A stretch of 64,000 bases of DNA from NCBI GenBank assembly GCA_963716135.1, contig OY970289.1, positions 2,170,001 to 2,234,000 on the forward strand, given 5' to 3'. The stretch is from CAVRAW01 sp963716135 (GTDB lineage: Bacteria > Planctomycetota > Planctomycetia > Pirellulales > JADZDJ01). The notes under the pieces were generated by a model that was not told where the DNA came from, made no database searches, and saw nothing but the letters and a program-made list of their open reading frames with translations. Positions within the stretch are counted from its first letter, which is position 1. Every line of letters starts with the position of its first letter. Shown here one piece after another: positions 49,272 to 58,241 of the stretch. The position numbers were made by a program, and so were the translations under genes.

Positions 49272-51414
49272 ATGAAGGAAGAAAAAGCGGATCTCGAGAG
49301 AATGCTTACCGTGCTGGACGCGACCGCAGGGCAATTGCCGGATGATCCTTTGCTGGTCGAGGATTGGATCGAGCGGCTCACCGCGAACGAACTTCTGGAC
49401 ACGCCGCAGTTAGCCAAGCGAATCGCGGCCGGCGGCGGTTGGGATGCATCCGCATTCGGTCGCCGCCTCATCGCGCGGATTCAAGAAAGCCGGCGCGAAT
49501 GGAAAGATGCGATCGTCCGTTGGACGCGGGTGATCGACGCCGCCGCGGGAATCGATCATGAAGCGCTTTTGAGCCGCGCGGGCTCGGGCACAAGTTGGCG
49601 ACAATGCCGGGGCATATGCCGACCTGCGGGCGGCCGTCGCGGAAAACGAAGATTTCGGGTTTCTCACCCGGGCGGCGAAGCTGTATCGGCGACTGCGGCC
49701 AAAAGCTGCGCCGCCATCGCTGCGGCAGGCGAAAGTGGCGCTGCTGTCGAGCAGCACGACCGCGTTGGCGGCGCCGCTTTTGGAATTGGCGTGCTTCCGC
49801 GACGGGATCGACGCCACGCTGTACGAGGCGCCGTTCGACAGTTATCGGCAGCAGATTCTCGATCCGCAATCGGAGCTGTATCGCTTTGGGCCGGAGGTGG
49901 TGTTGATTGCCACGAACTGGCGCGACGCGAACTTGCCGGCGTTCTCGGACAGTCCGGAAGCCTCGGTCGCGGAGGCGACCCAGAGCTTCGAACAGCTTTG
50001 GATTACGCTGCTAAAGCGATTGCCGTGCCGCGTGATCCAGCACAGTTTCGATCAGCCGCTGGTGCGCTCGTTCGGGAATTTGAGTCACACACTGGCCGGC
50101 GGGCGCGCGGCGATGTTGCGAGATCTCAATCGGAGATTTGTGGCCAAGGCGCCGACGGCGGTCACCATTCTGGATTTGGAATACACGCAAGCCCGTTGCG
50201 GCGGGAAATGGTCGGACGACGCAATCTGGCACATCGCCAAGCAACATCCTGCCACCGCGGCGCTGCCGACGCTGGTGGATCAGCAAGTGGCGCTTGTGCG
50301 GGCGCAGTTGGGCCTGTCAAAAAAGGTGCTGGTGTTCGACCTGGATAACACGCTGTGGGGCGGCGTGATTGGCGAAGACGGTTTGGAGGGGATCGACATC
50401 GGTCCGCCATCCCCTGCCGGCGAGGCGTATCAAGCGCTGCAGCATTATGCCAAAGAGCTGAAAAGCCGCGGAGTGCTCTTGGCCGTGTGCTCGAAGAACA
50501 ACGAGGCCGACGCGAAGCAGCCGTTTGAGAATCACGACGCGATGATTTTGCGGCTGGACGATTTTGCACTATTTCTTGCCAACTGGGACGACAAGCCCGC
50601 GAACCTGCGCGCCGCTGCCGAGGCGCTGAGCCTGGGATTGGATAGCTTCGTGCTCTTGGACGACAATCCGACTGAGCGGGCGTTTGTGCGGCGCGAGCTG
50701 CCGGAGGTCGCCGTGCCGGAGCTGGGAAACGATCCGGCGACTTTCGTGAAAGCGCTCGACCGGCGGATGTACTTCGAGGCGGTCACGCTTTCGGAGGAAG
50801 ACCTCCAGCGCCATCAGCAGTATCAAGAAAATGCAGCACGGCATCAGATCCAACAACAGAGCGGGTCGCTCGATGAATTCCTGCGCGAGCTACGAATGGA
50901 GGCGGAATTGGGACCGGTGAACGAATCGGTCTTGGCGCGGGTGGTGCAGTTGTTGGGGAAAACCAACCAGTTCAATCTGACGACGCGGCGTCATGGCGAA
51001 AGCGAAGTGCGCGAGATGATGCAATCGCCGCGCTGGTGGACGCAGTATTTCAAGCTGCGCGATCGCTTTGGCGACAATGGCCTGATCGGGATGATGCTTG
51101 CCCGGGAAGCCGACGACACGGCCGGCACGTGGGAAATCGACACGTGGCTGATGAGCTGCCGGGTGATTGGCCGGAAGATGGAAGAATTGATGCTGGCGAC
51201 GCTGGTGCAGGCGGCCCAGGAAAGGGGCATCCGGCGGGTGCGAGGGGTTTACATCCCGACTGCCAAAAACGCCATGGTCGCCGATCTCTACGCTCGGCTG
51301 GGCTTTTCGGCCGTCGGCGCCGCGGCAGGGTCGCAGATCTTCGAATTCGACCTGGCGACGCAGCCGGCGCCGGCGTGCGATTGCATCCAGGTTTTACGCC
51401 CCGCTGAGGCGTAA
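49272..51414 (+). CDS. FkbH-like HAD-IIIC enzyme (about 714 aa)
   Basis: The N-terminal 100 residues are helical (LERMLTVLDATAGQLPDDPL). The frame breaks near 49580 in a GCGCG run, where restoring two bases gives SRARARAQVGDNAGAYADLR. An FkbH N-terminal domain follows (KVALLSSSTTALAAPLLELA, VVLIATNWRDANLP). The HAD core shows KVLVFDLDNTLWGGVIGEDG with the nucleophile and acid/base Asp, LAVCSKNNEADA and FVLLDDNPTERAFVR. A GNAT-like C-terminal domain is present (FNLTTRRHGESEV, TWLMSCRVIGRKMEELML). FkbH proteins dephosphorylate 1,3-bisphosphoglycerate and load a glyceryl group on an ACP. With the adjacent ACP and NeuD-VOC fusion, a glyceryl-type decoration of the polymer is a reasoned inference. 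Confidence 0.87.
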
Positions 51415-51538
51415 CGCGCCGAGCCCCCCAATCGGATTGAGACCAACCGCGTGCATTGTGCCGATTATTCCGGCGCCATGGCCCCGGGGGCGGCGGGCTG
51501 CCGGAACTACGACGCAGCGGGAGCGGCGCGGCCCGCGC

Positions 51539-51544
51539 TATAAT
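51539..51544 (+). promoter_or_regulatory. Perfect TATAAT -10 element before wecB
   Basis: TATAAT lies in a very GC-rich stretch 77 bases before the wecB start. No good -35 is present at 16-18 bases upstream, so an activator would be needed if this is a promoter. Confidence 0.3.
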
Positions 51545-51620
51545 GAAGGAATTCCGCGGTCGCCGGCGCTGGTGAACAGCACTAGCGGCGTCTTCCTCTT
51601 CTTCGCACGGCAGGATCGAC

Positions 51621-52747
51621 TTGTCACGTTTGAAAGCGCTGTTGATCTTTGGCACACGGCCCGAGGCCATCAAATTGGCCCCGGTGGTGCATGCATGCCG
51701 CAATCATCCGCAGATCGAATTGATCGTGTGCCTGACGGGGCAACATCGCGAAATGCTGGATCAAGTGGTGCAGTACTTCGAGCTGCCGGTCGATGCCGAT
51801 CTGCAATTGATGCAGCCGAATCAATCGTTGGCGGCGCTGACGGCGCGGTGCGTCGAGGGCATCGACGGATTGCTGACGCGATTTGCACCGCACTGCCTGG
51901 TCGCGCAGGGGGACACCACGACGGTGATGGCCGCGGCGATGGCGGCGTTTTATCGCCAGGTTCCCTACGTGCACGTGGAGGCCGGTTTGCGCACCGGAAA
52001 CTTGCAAGCGCCATGGCCGGAAGAGTTCAACCGCCGCGTGGCCAGCGTGGTGACCACGTTGCACTGCGCCCGACCAAGTGGGCGGCCGACAATCTGCTGC
52101 GTGAAGGAATCGACCCGGCCAGCGTACACGTGACCGGCAACACGGTGGTCGATGCTTTGCTGTGGACGCTGGGGCGAGAGCGAGAGAGGTCGGGCAAGTG
52201 GACGGAGAAATACGCCTTGCTGGGCCAGCGGCGGATGGTGCTGATTACCGGGCATCGCCGCGAGAATTTCGGGCCGGGGTTTGAAAACATCTGCCAGGCC
52301 ATTGCCACACTGGCCGAACGGTTTGCGGACGTGGCCTTCGTGTACCCGGTGCACCTGAATCCGAACGTGCAGGAGCCGGTTTACCGGATGCTCGGAAAAC
52401 GAGACAATGTGCACTTGATGGAGCCGGTGGCATATCCGGAATTTGTGTGGCTGATGGATCGCTCGACGCTGATCCTGAGCGATTCAGGCGGCGTACAGGA
52501 GGAAGCGCCGTCGCTACGAAAACCGGTTTTGGTGATGCGGGAAACGACCGAGCGGCCGGAAGCGGTCGAAGCCGGGGCGGTGGAGTTGGTCGGCACGTCG
52601 CTGGAGCGGATCGTGTCGGGAGTGACGCGGCTGTTGACCGACGCGAAAGAGTATGCCCGGCGGCAAATCGATCACAATCCATACGGCGACGGCAAAGCGG
52701 CGGAGCGAATCGTGGAATTGATGCTTCAACAAAATTGGCAGAAGTAA
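51621..52747 (+). CDS. wecB: UDP-N-acetylglucosamine 2-epimerase (375 aa)
   Basis: The start is TTG 51621 with an AGGA site; it reads LSRLKALLIFGTRPEAIKLA, the invariant family N-terminus. LTGQHREMLDQVVQYFEL, VAQGDTTTVMAAAMAAFYRQ, VHVEAGLRTGN, ITGHRRENFG, LNPNVQEPVY and LSDSGGVQEEAPSLRKPVLV are all present. One base is missing in a GCGCCC run near 52070 (APTKWAADNLLREG restored), after which the length is the usual 375. It interconverts UDP-GlcNAc and UDP-ManNAc. The next gene oxidises UDP-ManNAc, so the pair supplies UDP-ManNAcA for the polymer. Confidence 0.93.
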
Positions 52748-52778
52748 ATCTGGCGGAAGTGAAAACAGGATTGGATGC

Positions 52779-54029
52779 ATGAAGGCTGATTCATCGTCAT
52801 TCGCCGCGACGGCCCCGATCACGCCGGCCACCACCAGCGTGTGCGTCATGGGCTTGGGCTACATCGGGCTGCCGACCGCCAGCATCTTGGCGAACAAGGG
52901 TTATCACGTATTGGGCGTCGATGTGCGTCCCGAGGTGGTGCAGACGATCAATCAGGGCGCATCCACATCGAAGAACCGGACTTGGAGATTCTGGTTCGTT
53001 CGGCGGTTAACAGTGGTCAGTTGAAAGCGGTGAACGAGCCGCAGCCGGCCGACGTGTTCATCATTTGCGTGCCGACGCCGATTTGCGCGGATCATTCGCC
53101 CGACCTGTCTTACGTGGAGCAGGCGTCGCGGGCGATCCGGCCGGCGGTGCGTCAGGGAAACCTGGTGATCTTGGAATCGACCAGTCCGCCGCGGACGACG
53201 GAGCGCGTGGTCGTTCCGCAAGCGATTCCGCCGGAGCTGACCGTGGGGCGCGACGTGTTTGTGGCGCATTGCCCGGAGCGGGTTTTGCCGGGGCGAATTC
53301 TGCTGGAAGCGGTGCGGAACGATCGGGTGATCGGCGGGATGACGCCGGCTTGCGCCGCCGGGCGCGGCAGTTTTACGAGACGTTTGTGCAGGGGGAAATT
53401 TTCACCACCAGCGCCGTGGCCGCAGAAGTGACCAAGCTCGTGGAGAATTCGTATCGTGACGTGAACATTGCGCTGGCCAACGAGCTTTCGATGCTGGCGG
53501 ATTCGCTGGGAATCGATCCGTGGGAAATTATCGCGCTGGCGAACCGGCATCCGCGGGTGAACATATTGCAGCCGGGGCCGGGGGTGGGCGGGCATTGCAT
53601 CAGCGTCGACCCGTGGTTCTTAGTGCATTCGGCGCCGGAACTGACGCCGCTGATTCGCACGGCGCGCGAGGTGAACGACCGCAAGCCGCACTTCGTGGTC
53701 GAACACGTGTTGGAGTTAGCCAAGCAATTCGCCAAGCCGCGCATCGGCTGCCTGGGACTGACTTATAAGGCGGACGTGGATGATCTGCGCGAAAGCCCGT
53801 CGCTGGAAATTGTGCGCGAGTTGCACAAGCTGCGGGGGGCGAAGTGATGGCGTGCGATCCGTACGTGTCGCCGGAGCGATTCAAAGAATTTCCGTTGTTT
53901 AGCTTTGAGGAAGTGATCGCCAAGTGCCAGATGCTGGTGCTGCTGACGGATCATCGGCAGTTCAAAGAGGTGCCGAAGCGCGTGTTGCAGGAGAAGGTGA
54001 TCGTCGATACGCGGGGATTGTGGCGGTGA
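52779..54029 (+). CDS. wecC: UDP-N-acetyl-D-mannosaminuronate dehydrogenase (about 417 aa, three frame breaks)
   Basis: ATG 52779 begins a short Ser/Thr-rich lead, then the NAD fold VCVMGLGYIGLPTASILANK. Corrections of one base each near 52958, 53359 and 53843 restore the family sequence: IHIEEPDLEILVRSAVNSGQ, VFIICVPTPI, VAHCPERVLPGRILLE, QFYETFVQGEIFTTSAVAAE, KLVENSYRDVNIALANELSM, the catalytic GPGVGGHCISVDPWFLV and LGLTYKADVDDLRESPSLEI. The final length matches WecC. It performs the NAD-dependent double oxidation of UDP-ManNAc to UDP-ManNAcA. Three independent breaks in one well-conserved gene are hard to reconcile with a working enzyme unless they are sequence errors. Confidence 0.9.
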
Positions 54030-54083
54030 GGAAAAGCAGAAGGCAGAAAGCAGAAGCCAGAAAACGGTGGCGGTAGGCGGAAG
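54030..54083. repeat. Purine-rich degenerate intergenic repeat
   Basis: AGCAGAAGGCAGAAAGCAGAAG continues to TAGGCGGAAG, units related to those at 17981-18012 (same strand sense) and 24878-24940 (complement). The final GGCGGAAG doubles as a weak ribosome site for the next gene. Confidence 0.55.
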
Positions 54084-56240
54084 ATGAAACAGGTTGTGCA
54101 AAATTTGAGATCGGGCGTGCTGGAGCTGTTGGACGTGCCGTGTCCGCGCGTGTCGGCTGGAAACGTGCTGATCCAGACGCGGGCCACGGTGATTTCCGCG
54201 GGCACGGAGCGGATGCTCGTGGAATTCGGCCGCGCCGGGATGGTGTCGAAGGCGCGGCAACAGCCGGAAAAAGTGCGCCAGGTGATCGACAAGATCAAGA
54301 CGGATGGTTTGCTGCCGACGTTGGAAGCGGTGCTGTTCAAACTCGACGAGCCGCTGCCTTTGGGCTACTGCAACGCGGGAACAGTGGTGGAGGTGGGGCC
54401 GGGCGTGCGGCGATTCGCGGTGGGAGACCGTGTGGTGAGCAACGGCCCGCACGCGGAGATGGTTCACCGGCCGGAGAATTTGTGCGCGAAAATCCCGGAC
54501 AACGTGAGCGACGATCACGCGCCCATGGCGATTCTGGGCGCGATCGGGTTGCAGGGCATTCGGCTGCTGCACCTGGAGCTTGGCGAAAGCGTGGCGGTGT
54601 TCGGTTTAGGATTGATTGGGCTGTTGAGCGTGCAAATGCTTGTGAACTCGGGCTACCGGGTTTTGGCGATCGATCCGGATCGGCGGCGATTGGATTTGGC
54701 CCGGCAGTTTGGGGCCACGGTGGTTGATTTATCGACGGGCGTGGACCCGGTGGCTTCGGCCGCAACGTTTACCGGCGGCCACGGGATCGACGCGGTGCTG
54801 ATAACCGCCGCGGCCAAGGACGACAACATTGTCAGCCAATCGGCGCGCATGTCGCGGCAGCGAGGGCGCATCGTGCTGGTCGGCACGACCGATTTGGAAT
54901 TGAATCGCGCGGAATTCTACGAGAAAGAATTGACGTTTCAGGTGTCGTGCTCTTATGGACCGGGGCGTTACGATCCGGCGTACGAAGAGCAGGGGATCGA
55001 TTATCCGTATGCGTTCGTGCGCTGGACGGAGCAACGCAACATCGAGGCGGTGCTGGAGATGCTGGGCAGCAAGCGGCTTGACGTTGAACCGCTCCTCACG
55101 CGTCGCTTGCCCAGCGATCAGGCGGCTACGGCGTACGACTTGTTGGTGAACGATCGCACGCAGTTAGGCATTGTATTGCAGTATCCGCTGGAGGAGCCGC
55201 CGCGCGACCGAATCGTTGCCGTATCACAGCCGGCAAAGGATCTGCCGAAAGCCGAAAAGGCGCCGGCGACAGGAGAGGTTCGAGTGGGCATTATCGGGGC
55301 GGGAATGTTCGCCAGCCGGGTGCTATTGCCGGCTTTGAGAAAAACATCGGCGCGGCTTTGTTCGATTGCCAGTTCCGGCGGAGTGACGGCGGCGCATGCG
55401 GCGCGTAAGTTCGGCATTGCCGCCTGTACGAGCGATCCGCGAACCATCTTCGACGATTCGAACATCAACGCCGTGGTGATTGCCACGCGGCACGATTCGC
55501 ACGCGCGGCTGGCTGCGCAAGCCCTAGCGACGGGCAAGCATGTATTCGTGGAGAAGCCGCTGGCGATCGACCATGAAGGGCTGGAGGAAATAACCGAGGC
55601 GTATCGAGAAACGAAGGGTTTGCAGTTGGCGGTGGGATTCAACCGCCGCTTTTCGCCGCACGCCAAGAAAATTCGCGAACTTTTAGCCGGCCGCAGCGCG
55701 CCGGCCGCCATGAGCATGTTGGTGAATGCGGGCACATTGCCGGAGGATCATTGGCTGTTGGATCCGCGAGTGGGCGGCGGTCGGATGATCGGCGAAGGGT
55801 GTCATTGGTTCGACCTGATGTCGTTTGTGCTGGATCAACCGATCGTGGGCGTGTCGGCGGCGACGACGGGCGATCGATCCGCCAGCCGCGGCGCCGAAGC
55901 GACGTCGGTAACGGTGCGGTTTGCCGACGGATCGCAGGGCACGCTTCACTATTTTGCACAAGGGCACCGTTCGTTTCCGAAGGAACGTTTGACGGTATTT
56001 TGCGACGGCCGGGTATTGGAGCTCGATAATTTTCGACGGATGCGGGGTTGGGGCTGGCCAAATTTCCGCCGCATGAATCTGTTTCGGCAGGATAAGGGCC
56101 ATTTGGCGGAGCTGACGGAGTTTGTCCGGAGCGTTTCGGAAGGCGGCGCGCCGCTAATGGAATTTTCGGGATTGGCAAACGTGACGGAAAGCACTTTTGC
56201 CGCGGCCAAGCTCAAGCCGCAACGATCGGCATTGGGTTGA
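54084..56240 (+). CDS. Zinc-type alcohol dehydrogenase fused to Gfo/Idh/MocA oxidoreductase (718 aa)
   Basis: Residues 1-370 are an MDR dehydrogenase: MKQVVQNLRSGVLELLDVPC, VISAGTERMLVEFGR, YCNAGTVVEVGPGVRRFAVG, AVFGLGLIGLLSVQMLVNSG. The usual catalytic Cys after G-E is replaced around SAGTER, as in some WcbM-like members. Residues 395-718 are a Gfo/Idh/MocA module: VRVGIIGAGMFASRVLLPAL, FVEKPLAI (catalytic EKP) and LQLAVGFNRRFSPHAKKI, ending with GGGRMIGEGCHWFDLMSFVL. The fusion recurs in EPS loci beside heparinase-like genes. It probably oxidises or epimerises a sugar through a keto intermediate; the substrate is unknown. The frame is intact throughout. Confidence 0.88.
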   Translation: MKQVVQNLRSGVLELLDVPCPRVSAGNVLIQTRATVISAGTERMLVEFGRAGMVSKARQQPEKVRQVIDKIKTDGLLPTLEAVLFKLDEPLPLGYCNAGTVVEVGPGVRRFAVGDRVVSNGPHAEMVHRPENLCAKIPDNVSDDHAPMAILGAIGLQGIRLLHLELGESVAVFGLGLIGLLSVQMLVNSGYRVLAIDPDRRRLDLARQFGATVVDLSTGVDPVASAATFTGGHGIDAVLITAAAKDDNIVSQSARMSRQRGRIVLVGTTDLELNRAEFYEKELTFQVSCSYGPGRYDPAYEEQGIDYPYAFVRWTEQRNIEAVLEMLGSKRLDVEPLLTRRLPSDQAATAYDLLVNDRTQLGIVLQYPLEEPPRDRIVAVSQPAKDLPKAEKAPATGEVRVGIIGAGMFASRVLLPALRKTSARLCSIASSGGVTAAHAARKFGIAACTSDPRTIFDDSNINAVVIATRHDSHARLAAQALATGKHVFVEKPLAIDHEGLEEITEAYRETKGLQLAVGFNRRFSPHAKKIRELLAGRSAPAAMSMLVNAGTLPEDHWLLDPRVGGGRMIGEGCHWFDLMSFVLDQPIVGVSAATTGDRSASRGAEATSVTVRFADGSQGTLHYFAQGHRSFPKERLTVFCDGRVLELDNFRRMRGWGWPNFRRMNLFRQDKGHLAELTEFVRSVSEGGAPLMEFSGLANVTESTFAAAKLKPQRSALG

Positions 56241-56259
56241 ACTTCCGGGGGCATTTCCC

Positions 56260-56994
56260 ATGATTCAAAATCAAAACTGGAAAAAACGTCTGTACGATGC
56301 TTACGTTTCCAGCGGGCAGGCGAGCGACCACATTTCCACGGAGCGGACGTTTCAAAGCCGAGCTCCGTCAGTTAAATCGGTCATCAGGAAACATATACCG
56401 GCTAATAAGAGCCTGCGCATTGTCGATCTCGGGTGCGGGCACGGGGCATTTCTATATTTTCTGAAGCAGGCCGGATATCAGGATGTGGCGGGCATCGACG
56501 TTTCAGCGGAGCAGGTGGAGTTGGCGCAACGGCTGGGCGTGCCGGAAGTAGAACACAACGATATCAACAGGTATTTGGAAAGTGCGGAGTCGAGTTCGTT
56601 CAACGTGGTATTGCTAATCGACGTTCTGGAGCATCTGACTCGCTCGGAGCTATTTGATACTTTGGATGAGGTGTTTCGGATCTTGAAGCCCGGCGGCCGG
56701 TGCATCGCCCACGTGCCGAACGCGGAAGGGCTGTTTGGCATGCGTATTCGTTACGGCGACCTGACGCACGAGATGGCATTTGCTCCCAAAAGCGCGCAAC
56801 AACTGTTTGCGACGATCGGGTTCGAGAAGGTGCAGTGTCACGAGGATCGGCCGGTACCGCACAGTCTCAAGAGCCTGGTGCGACGAATTGTTTGGGACGT
56901 GTTTACGTTGGTGCCTCGTCTGCTGCTGACCGCGGAGACTGGGGAAACGCGGTTTGTCTTGTCGCAGAACATGCTGATCGTGGCGGATAAATGA
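56260..56994 (+). CDS. Class I SAM-dependent methyltransferase (244 aa)
   Basis: ATG 56260 follows a GGGGG site. SAM-binding motif I is LRIVDLGCGHGAFLYFLKQA near residue 50. The acidic loop is DVAGIDVSAEQVELAQRLGV, motif II FNVVLLIDVLEHLTRSELFD, and post-motif ILKPGGRCIAHVPNAEGLFG. The EHL element is typical of sugar and ubiquinone-type O-methyltransferases. Its place among glycosyltransferases suggests methylation of a glycan residue. The acceptor atom is unknown. Confidence 0.88.
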   Translation: MIQNQNWKKRLYDAYVSSGQASDHISTERTFQSRAPSVKSVIRKHIPANKSLRIVDLGCGHGAFLYFLKQAGYQDVAGIDVSAEQVELAQRLGVPEVEHNDINRYLESAESSSFNVVLLIDVLEHLTRSELFDTLDEVFRILKPGGRCIAHVPNAEGLFGMRIRYGDLTHEMAFAPKSAQQLFATIGFEKVQCHEDRPVPHSLKSLVRRIVWDVFTLVPRLLLTAETGETRFVLSQNMLIVADK

Positions 56995-57053
56995 GCCGCT
57001 TCCCAAGTTTGAAATTTTCAGCCGCGCCATCGAGCGAGGCGAGATAAAGCTTG

Positions 57054-58241
57054 ATGTCACAACGCTTGGCCATCTTCGACACGCATCCGATCCAATATTT
57101 TGCGCCCTTATGGCGGCGGATGGCCGCCACGCCAGGTTTGGAAGTAGTCGTGCATTTTTTCAGCGATCACAGCGTACGGGGCGGAATCGATCCGGGATTC
57201 GGGGTTCCCGTGGCGTGGGACATTCCGCTGACGGAAGGCTACGAACATCGCTTTATCACCCGCAACGCTGACGTAACGCGGCCCCGTTCGGTTTTGATTC
57301 CGGACGTCGACACTCTGCTGCGCGAAGGGCGATTCGATTGCATTTTGTTGCATGGCTACACGTGGGGCTTTTGCCGACAGTTGGTGCGAGCGGTGCGCGC
57401 CAAGGACATCGGCATGGTGCTGCGCGGCGAGTTTAGCGACGTCGTGCCCTATCAGGGTCGTACGGCGGCCAAATCGCTTTTGCGTAATTTGTATCTGCGA
57501 TGGTTTTATCGTTACGTCGATACGTTTTGCTACATCGGCGAGGAAGCGCGGATGCATCTGGCGCGTCGGGGGATTCCGGCGAATCGCATGTTCTTTTCGC
57601 CGTACACCGTCGATGCTGGATTATTCTCGCAAGAAAAAGAAAAATGTTCGCGAGATGCGGTGCGGTCCGAATTGAAAATTCGCGACGGGCAATTGGTCAT
57701 CTTGTCCAGCGGCAAGCTGATTCCGCGCAAAGCGCCGCTGCTGTTGATTCAGGCGATTGCGAAGCTGCCGGACAATTCGCGAGTGACGCTGGTGCTCGTC
57801 GGGGAAGGCCCGCTGCGTGCCGAATTGGAAGCGGCCGGACGCGAGATTCTGGGCGATCGGTTGGTGATCACTGGCTTTGTGAACCAAAGCCAGATTGGCA
57901 AATATTATTCCGCGGCCGACGTGTTCGTGTTGCCTTCAGAATTCGAAACGTGGGGATTGGTCGTCAACGAGGCGATGAATTTTGGATTGCCGGTCGTCGT
58001 GAGCAGCCAGGTCGGCTGCCGGAAAGATTTGGTGGTCGAGGGAGAAACAGGGTTGTCGTTCGAGGTTGGCAACGCCACAAGTCTCTCCCAGTGCTTGGCG
58101 CAATTCTTGCACGATCCTGAGTTGGGGCCGCGGATGGGTCGCAACGCCGCCGAGCACATTAGCAAATACTCGATCGAGAATGCCGCGGCGGGGATCCAAC
58201 AGGCGGTTCGGGCCGCAATCGAGAGCAAATCACACGTATGA
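57054..58241 (+). CDS. Family 4 glycosyltransferase (395 aa)
   Basis: MSQRLAIFDTHPIQYFAPLW is a recognised start in a GT4 subgroup. An N-terminal acceptor domain ends at ARRGIPANRMFFSPYTVDAG. The donor domain follows with LVILSSGKLIPRKAPLLLIQ, VTLVLVGEGPLRAELEAAGR, ADVFVLPSEFETWGLVVNEA and MNFGLPVVVSSQVGCRKDLV, the E-x7-E motif being EFETWGLVVNE. It would add one sugar of the repeat unit from a nucleotide donor on the cytoplasmic side. Its TGA overlaps the next ATG, so expression is coupled. Confidence 0.9.
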   Translation: MSQRLAIFDTHPIQYFAPLWRRMAATPGLEVVVHFFSDHSVRGGIDPGFGVPVAWDIPLTEGYEHRFITRNADVTRPRSVLIPDVDTLLREGRFDCILLHGYTWGFCRQLVRAVRAKDIGMVLRGEFSDVVPYQGRTAAKSLLRNLYLRWFYRYVDTFCYIGEEARMHLARRGIPANRMFFSPYTVDAGLFSQEKEKCSRDAVRSELKIRDGQLVILSSGKLIPRKAPLLLIQAIAKLPDNSRVTLVLVGEGPLRAELEAAGREILGDRLVITGFVNQSQIGKYYSAADVFVLPSEFETWGLVVNEAMNFGLPVVVSSQVGCRKDLVVEGETGLSFEVGNATSLSQCLAQFLHDPELGPRMGRNAAEHISKYSIENAAAGIQQAVRAAIESKSHV

